Shown here: in pieces, positions 59,701 to 64,000 of the stretch
Numbering within the stretch: position 1 is the stretch's first letter
How the letters are laid out: each line of letters opens with the position of its first letter
DNA from: Tachypleus tridentatus
Taxonomy: Eukaryota > Arthropoda > Merostomata > Xiphosura > Limulidae
Assembly: GCF_004210375.1 (NCBI RefSeq)
Contig: NC_134837.1
Location: 154,235,310-154,299,309 of the forward strand
Length of the DNA stretch: 64,000 nucleotides
Direction of reading: 5' to 3'
Notes under the pieces: generated by a model
What the model was told of the DNA's origin: nothing
Seen by the model: the letters and a program-made list of their open reading frames with translations, nothing else
Database searches by the model: none
Position numbers and translations under genes: made by a program

Positions 59701-62378
59701 ATTTGTTTTTCAAAAGAAAATTTATGTTCAAAGTAATCGCGCGATCCCTGGTAGAAAGTGTTTTCAAAGTTACGTTAAAGAAAAGCATCCCTATTTATTC
59801 CATTAAATTTAAAATTTTATAAGGAAACATTTTTAGTCTAGTATTTTATGACACTACATGTGTATCTTTAGCCTTCCATGATATTTTCTATTTATAACGA
59901 TTTCATAATGAAAAAACTCTACCTAATACTTTAACGCTAGTTGCTCCTACTTCTTTTACTGTTTGATATTTTATTTGTGTATCCAAACGCATCATGGTAT
60001 GTTCCTGAGCAAGAAACTTAAACGCTAATTTTTACCAATTTAGCGACCATCTGGACCAGTGGTTCTAAATGTCCTCACCGCGAAAATGGCTTTTCTTCGA
60101 CTAAGTTCCTCTGGATTGATAAGAACCCTGTTCCAGCTTGGATAAAAGACAAGTTGTCTTCACTGGAAACAAATATAGAACCCGATGAGGGCTGTGTGTA
60201 CTTGTATATGAGAATCAGCGAGAATCCCAGTCAAGAAGTAATCTATGGATTCTCATCCGAATCTTTAGAGTACAGTTTTATTTGCGAAATGGTTTATCCT
60301 GACCAACCAAGTACAACTAGTAGATTTAGCGATATGGAGACTTCTAGGTAAAATGTAGTCACTCTCTTGCTTTTATGAAATTGAAAGGAAATATTGTTTT
60401 CATAAGAATCATTATACTGCGCTAAATAACCTATCTGATCATTTTAAGTAAAATTTCCAGGATGTTCTGGATGTTGTTTGGTGGTATTTATGAAGTTTTC
60501 TTTTTCTTCATCACTGAAATCTTAAAGTGTTTTTTTTCATTTTGGGACTCTTTACTAAAACAAAACTCAGTTTCACAAGAAAACCAACAACCAGTATTTT
60601 TTTGAAAGCCATACTAATTTATTAAAATTCTACGAATAAAACATCAAAAACCATTTTATCAAAGTTTTTACAGTTTTTTAAATCAAAAGTCATTTATTGT
60701 AAGTATTTTGAATTAAAATCTTGGCAATTAAGTGTTGAAAAGAAAAGAGAACAAAGCGGAATACTGCTAGCGATGTCTGACCATTGGTCGTTTTTGTTTT
60801 TTACCCCTGGAAGCCCTCTCCCCTTAGCAGTATATCTGTGAACACATAACACTAGAAAGTGGGTTTCGGTATCCATATTGAACATAGCACAGATAGTCCA
60901 ATGTGTAGCTCTATGCTCTATTCTTAAATGTAAATAAATAAACAAACAGGCCTATTTTCTGAAATAAAATGTACCGGCTCATTATTCTGATACTCTTACA
61001 ACTGATTATACGTGCTGGTCCTTTTAATTTTTTGGCTTTATAGTCAGTACGGGAGATACTGTATTACAAAATAAATATATTTAATGCTCATTTGGTTTGG
61101 TTTGTTTTGAATTTCGTGCTAAACTACACGAGGGCTACGTGCGTTAGCCGTCCCTTATTTAGTTGTGTAAAACCAGAGGAAAGGCAGCTAGTTTTCACTA
61201 CACAGCGCCAATTCTTGGACTACTCTTTTACCAACGAATATTGGGATTGATCGTCACATTATACCGCCCCCACGGCTGAAAAGGCGAATATATTTGGTGC
61301 GACGGGTATTCGAACCCGCGACTCTCAAATTACGAGTCGAGTGTCCTAACCGCTTGGCCTTAATACTTATAATAAAACCAGTTGCTGAGCGTTAACGTAC
61401 TATTCTACATTTAACAGATAGAGCGACATATTCTGCAAGTGTTATTAGCTATGTCCGAGTATAATTAATGTTAAGAGGTCTACTATCAATCAATACATAA
61501 CTAATTTGTTCCACAAGAAAAATTGTGTGACTCCCAGTTTAATTTGTTTTGATGTTGAGTTATAATTCTTAGTCTGCAATAGACAGAGTGATAGATCAGT
61601 TGATTAATTTAGATAAATTCATGTAAATTCTTCCTGTTGATTTGATACACTGTTTGTTACAGCCAGGATTCCATTACGTGCCTGTTAATTTGATACACTG
61701 TTTATTACAGACAGGATTCCATTACGTTCCTGTTAATTTGATACACTGTTTATTACAGCCAGGATTCCATTACGTTCCTGTTAATTTGATACACTGTTTA
61801 TTACAGCCATGATTCCATTACGTTCCTGTTAATGTTATATACTGTTTATTACAGCCAGAATTCCATTACGTTTCTGTTAATGTTATACACTGTTTATTAC
61901 AGCCAGGATTCCATTACGACAGCCAAGACGGACAAAATTTTGTCTTCCGTTGATTCTACAATAAAAACTACAATGATGTCCTACCCATCAACAGAGTCTC
62001 TTTCTCATGAAACTACCGTTGTGACAACGTTATTCTCCAAACACATGAGTAGCATAACCAGTACGATGGCACATAATCCACCCACGGAGCCTTTCACTTA
62101 TCCCACTAGCACCAAGAAAGATATATTTCCTGTTTATACTGAAACCTCATCACAAGGCATTAGCATTCCTCCTGTTAGTGTGATATGCAGTTCGTTTTCA
62201 AGCCCTTGTAACCAACACACTACCACTCAAAAATTTAACGATGTGGACAATTTCGACCGAAGCTCCAAAATTCCTCACTCTTTAGATTATTGTCCAGGTC
62301 TAGAAGTACGAGGAATCCAATGGCCAAACATCCTTAATGGTTCAGAATGTTCTTGCCCCTGCCCAGGAAATTCGATTG
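47701..62378 (+). CDS. Putative surface receptor: signal peptide, C-type-lectin-like domain, Ser/Thr stalk, HRM-type motif (5' part; continues to the right)
   Basis: Four exons, 47701-47779, 57147-57389, 60044-60347 and 61903-62378, join with matching phases (1/1, 1/1, 2/2) into 367 codons plus one base. The order is: signal peptide (residues ~1-23); C-type-lectin-like domain (~45-195) with the WTSG and SFICE motifs; a stalk of about 125 residues rich in Ser/Thr and Pro; then CPGLEVRGIQWP, a G, and CPCPGNSIG, the first half of a hormone-receptor-motif domain as found before the GAIN/GPS and seven-helix part of adhesion GPCRs. The last seen exon ends in phase 1 inside this motif, so the gene must continue past the window. 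Membrane helices are not seen. The first intron is 9.4 kb and full of repeats. Assigning exon 1 to this gene rests on phase and signal-peptide character only. I do not know a named orthologue. Confidence 0.7.
47850..48120 (-). mobile_element. SINE family 1 in intron 1 of the lectin/HRM gene
   Basis: Full-length, just after the signal-peptide exon. Flanked by gatcccaag / gaccccaag (47841-47849, 48121-48129). Confidence 0.9.
48545..48655 (-). mobile_element. SINE family 2, old copy
   Basis: tttcacaataagctatttgc, ctctgcccatcgcaaagaat and attgtaagtccttaaactta survive; the B box is gone. Confidence 0.55.
48700..52060 (-). pseudogene. Region of decayed reading frames, origin unknown
   Basis: This 3.3-kb part of intron 1 of the lectin/HRM gene has higher GC than its surroundings. 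On the minus strand it has a run of broken frames with protein-like text, e.g. PKHWEVFLANYLSVFNVW (about 49750-49810), VDRQADYFLQHLSQQVAETS (about 49150-49220) and ERCKRLELNLVHLSKFAGVV (about 51850-51910). Frameshifts and stops break it throughout. I cannot name the family. A processed pseudogene or an old transposon are both possible. Confidence 0.35.
52291..53556 (-). mobile_element. Full-length decayed mariner transposon
   Basis: A 1266-bp element flanked by TA on both sides, with inverted ends starting tcaggt(c/t)atcc, the usual mariner size and target. On the minus strand the N-terminus (53374 downwards) has the helix-turn-helix text EEHIRHIMLYEFKK. The C-terminal half reads VVLHQDNAQPHTTRITSAKI and later FYTSGIQKLVNRWQEVIND, standard mariner transposase signatures with the second catalytic Asp. 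Frameshifts around the third catalytic Asp and stops upstream show it is dead. It sits in intron 1 of the lectin/HRM gene, antisense to it. Confidence 0.88.
53935..54042 (-). mobile_element. SINE family 2, young-looking copy
   Basis: gaattaagtacaaagctaca, ctgcccaccatgggtatcga and cgctgagccactaggggggg fit the consensus closely. Confidence 0.82.
54335..54420 (-). mobile_element. SINE family 2, diverged
   Basis: gaagcacaaaattgcacaat and ctgtgcccatcatgaatgtt followed by a worn head. Confidence 0.6.
54446..55654. other. Intron 1 of the lectin/HRM gene, no features recognised
   Basis: AT-rich sequence without frames or repeats I can name. Confidence 0.45.
55655..55952. repeat. 37/38-bp tandem array, about eight copies
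   Basis: Unit: ttgtggtactacacaaactt then gtataaataaaccacg. The first copies are 38 bp, later ones 37. Later copies alternate ttacacaaac and ttacaaaaac, which suggests a two-unit higher-order repeat. Each unit has short self-complementary parts (accac-gttt-gtggt). Confidence 0.95.
56862..56975 (-). mobile_element. SINE family 2, diverged
   Basis: tagcgggtatcgaaacccga with gttgagccactgagggg head in reverse; the tail is worn. Confidence 0.65.
57147..57389 (+). CDS. First half of C-type-lectin-like domain
   Basis: Reads (A)NDRINEFNNCCRQADF, then a segment with CYVFFPELKDWKSALQECRQ and GVYLVQLETEVEEQLIKYFV. This is the start of a C-type lectin fold: C-Y-x-F, W-x-x-A-x-x-x-C, then L-V-x-L-x-x-E-x-E. 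Cysteines at the usual first two disulphide positions are present. The acceptor ctctctaacag ends at 57146 and the donor gtaagt starts at 57390. Phase 1 on both sides. Confidence 0.85.
57721..57754 (+). other. Candidate 34-nt alternative (poison) exon
   Basis: A strong acceptor (gctgttttttgcag) and consensus donor (gtaagt at 57755) enclose 34 nt that read K-WLQNGHESKS in the frame of the previous exon. The length is not a multiple of three. Joining it to the exon at 60044 gives a stop after about eight more codons, whereas skipping it keeps the lectin frame open. It is either a spurious pair of sites or an alternative exon that truncates the protein. Confidence 0.35.
57789..58063 (-). mobile_element. 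SINE family 1 in intron 2 of the lectin/HRM gene
   Basis: Full-length. Flanked by an imperfect ~14-bp duplication (ctggaacctaggat at 57775-57788; ccagaacccaggat at 58064-58077). Confidence 0.9.
58425..58545 (-). mobile_element. SINE family 2, diverged
   Basis: gatgttaaacacaaagatag, caatgggttatttgtctctg and cttagacatgccgctatgct are family 2 in reverse. Confidence 0.65.
59060..59145 (+). mobile_element. SINE family 3, 5'-truncated
   Basis: aggggttcgtttccactcga, tggactcagtagttagcccg and ctttgctataagaaaacaca with (ac)n end. Confidence 0.75.
60044..60347 (+). CDS. Second half of C-type-lectin-like domain
   Basis: Reads (T)TIWTSGSKCPHRENGF, later KFLWIDKNPVPAWIKDKL and EGCVYLYM, ending the domain with SFICEM. 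IWTSG, W-x-D/x-x-x-P-V-x-x-W, the E-x-C-V-x-L strand and F-I-C-E are standard C-type lectin landmarks, and WTSG in place of WIG is common in arthropod lectins. The canonical EPN/QPD sugar-binding triplet and the WND calcium motif are absent, so calcium-dependent sugar binding is doubtful. Acceptor accaatttag ends at 60043; donor gtaaaa at 60348. Phases 1 in, 2 out. Confidence 0.85.
60807..60950 (+). mobile_element. SINE family 2, diverged
   Basis: ggtttcggtatccatattga and agcacagatagtccaatgtg, then tagctctatgctctattct and (aaac)n. Confidence 0.7.
61093..61360 (-). mobile_element. SINE family 1 in intron 3 of the lectin/HRM gene
   Basis: Full-length minus-strand copy with the (ggttt)n tail and cgggtattcgaacccgcg head, ending about 270 bp before the 48-bp splice-site repeat. 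Confidence 0.9.
61631..61918 (+). repeat. 48-bp tandem repeat with six copies of a 3' splice site
   Basis: Six near-identical units with acceptor-adjacent bases at 61663, 61711, 61759, 61807, 61855 and 61903, an exact 48-nt period. Each contains a pyrimidine-poor but consistent tgtttattacag acceptor followed by ccaggattccattacg, the first codons of the receptor's fourth exon. The period is 16 codons, so all acceptors are in the same phase. Confidence 0.95.
61903..62378 (+). CDS. Ser/Thr-rich stalk and start of HRM-type motif
   Basis: From the last of six tandem acceptors, the exon reads (S)QDSITTAKTDKILSSVDS and continues as a mucin-like stalk full of Ser, Thr and Pro. It ends with LDYCPGLEVRGIQWP, an Asn-Gly-Ser sequon and CPCPGNSIG. 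The C-x6-G-x-Q-W-P...G...CP.G..G pattern fits the first half of the HormR/HRM domain of adhesion and secretin GPCRs. The donor gtattt starts at 62379, leaving phase 1. Beyond it the open frame runs on for about 36 codons of intron-like sequence. Two upstream copies of the same acceptor (ending 61806 and 61854) would add 32 or 16 residues in frame. Confidence 0.72.
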
Positions 62379-64000
62379 GTATTTTAAATATTATTGTGTT
62401 AGTGAGCTATGTTCTGAAGAACATGTCTATGTTTAAACATGTACATGAAGAATTGTTCTTTATAGAACTGTCTATATATCTATATTAAAAAAATTTCTTT
62501 AAACTGATATTCACATAGAGCTTTTGTTACCGGTAATGAATCCTTAACAGAAAATGTGCTTTTGAACCATATTATCAATCGTAAACAACAATATATATGT
62601 TTAGCAACCGTTGGTTAAGAAAACCACTGGAGTGATCATTCTTAAAAATATGTGATTAGGAGATTTCAGTCATCAACAGTACAACGATTTTCATATATTT
62701 ATGAGGCATTCAGAATAAACGTGATACTACTTTATAGGTGATTTTTATATCACAGTCAACAGGAAACAATAAAATAAGCCATTAAAGCATTTCGATATAC
62801 ACAAAATCAGTTTATTATTAATTTTGTTACTCTTATGTGTGTGTGTGTTAATAGTATAACTCAAAAGGCATTAATCTAATTATTATGAAATTTATTACAA
62901 AAGTTAAGTTTATCCCAAAAACCTTCTTGATTAACTTTTGGTAAAATTTGGTCAAACGTTAAGATCACACCGAAGGCCAACCATAACTCTAAGATTGTTC
63001 ATCGTATTCTGTTAAAATGTGGTAAAGATTTGTCTCACAATGTCTAACTGATGAAAATTATGGAGAATTTTTGTCACAGTTTAAAGTCATAATTGGTATG
63101 TTGTGGAGAATTTATGTCTGAGTTTAAAATCTCGCTGAAAGTACTCTACTTTCATTACAATGATAGCAAATTTGTATTTTGAGAAATAGTCAAAACTTGA
63201 GAACATATTCAACTAGAAAGAGGACCTTGGCATCTAGCGTTAAATTTTAGAAAGGTATAGGAATTGTTTGGTGTGTATTTTAGAATCGTTTCTCTAAATG
63301 TAAAATAACATTGCAGTACAGAAATATTAATCTCTGATAGCCTTTCTAGTTATTAATATGAAGTAGGTTTCTGTTTTCTTGTTTTTTAGCTTTGCCCTAG
63401 TTTGTCGATAAAGTTCAAAACATGTTTAGTAATATATAAAGTGACTATTAAACTGCCTTTTATTAACGTTGTTTGAATCAGTTTTCTTCCAAGTGTTCTA
63501 TGAACAGCATGTTCATGTTTGGAATAGCTTAAATGGATGAATGGCACCAATGAGAACGAGTATAAGAAATAACACTCTTCCTGTTTCGAGTACAAATACT
63601 TTCATTTGATACAATATTATTGACTGATACAAGCAACTAATAAATCCTGGTCATATTTTTTGGGGAATGTGCAAACTATCTTCATTTACCTAAGTCAAAA
63701 TTTATGACACTTAGTCAATATAAGAATGAAGCTCGTTATTCCTTGAAGAAATATTTGAGGTCACCACCTTAAATATGGAATACCATAGATAGCTATAGTA
63801 AATTATACACACACTTTCCAGGCGTCTGCGATTGGCCAAAACATTGTTTCAAAAGTGGACGAGGCAAATGTTTTTGGGTCTAGAACTAGAATTTTTCATC
63901 CTATAAATAAACGAAACGAACAGATTGTTAAAAAAAACCTCTTGAATTTTTTGATTAGAAGTGCAAAGAAAGTTCTTTAAATAAGGGCACGTCTTTTAAT
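62379..64000. other. Probable intron of the lectin/HRM gene to the window edge
   Basis: A (tg)n run is near 62835. The expected exon completing the HRM motif was not found with confidence. Confidence 0.45.

Noticed and set aside
61832..61902. ATG-started frame MLYTVYYSQNSITF
   Set aside because: The ATG lies in the tandem repeat derived from intron plus acceptor; it is not a start codon.
63839..63885. Possible exon after acceptor ctttccag at 63823-63830 reading GVCDWPKHCFKSGRGKCFW
   Set aside because: Phase fits the previous exon, but the text lacks the A-x-R-x-C...W pattern expected to complete the HRM, the donor (gtctag) is poor and a stop follows at once.

Overview
The window is eukaryotic nuclear DNA: AT-rich, with small exons, kilobase introns bounded by GT/AG, many tRNA-derived SINEs, LINE relics, a Penelope-like element and a mariner. 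The Shank gene, the arthropod-style C-type lectin motif and the repeat mix suggest an arthropod. A chelicerate such as a horseshoe crab is my best guess, but nothing in the sequence proves it.

Layout: (1) 1-27.5 kb, plus strand: the 3' half of a SHANK/ProSAP postsynaptic scaffold gene. Six exons join in perfect phase (61+ codons of SH3, a three-exon PDZ, a linker exon and one 2.6-kb last exon ending in SAM). The N-terminal ankyrin part must lie to the left. Its introns hold SINEs, minisatellites, a 40-bp-stem hairpin, and a Penelope-like element nested inside a CR1-like LINE. (2) 27.5-47.7 kb: intergenic, with more SINEs, LINE relics, a short copy of a piece of the Shank last exon at 29.8 kb, and one strong CTCF-type motif at 38.16 kb. 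(3) 47.7 kb to beyond the right edge, plus strand: a second gene, built here from four phase-compatible exons. It has a signal peptide, a C-type-lectin-like domain split over two exons, a Ser/Thr-rich stalk, and the first half of a hormone-receptor (HRM-type) motif. This looks like the ectodomain of a lectin-bearing adhesion-GPCR-like receptor that continues past the window. Its first intron carries a full-length decayed mariner, a 37/38-bp tandem array, and a stretch of decayed reading frames I cannot name.

Most interesting: the fourth exon of the lectin/HRM gene is preceded by six 48-bp tandem copies, each carrying a complete 3' splice site in the same phase. The two copies nearest the exon have lost the in-frame stop found in the upstream copies, so part of the intron has become potentially coding. 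Also notable are the lectin-HRM architecture, the nested retroelements with recoverable target-site duplications, and three SINE families that share one 3' module.

The two genes are unrelated in function: one is a synaptic scaffold, the other probably a surface receptor. They are separated by about 20 kb of repeat-rich DNA.
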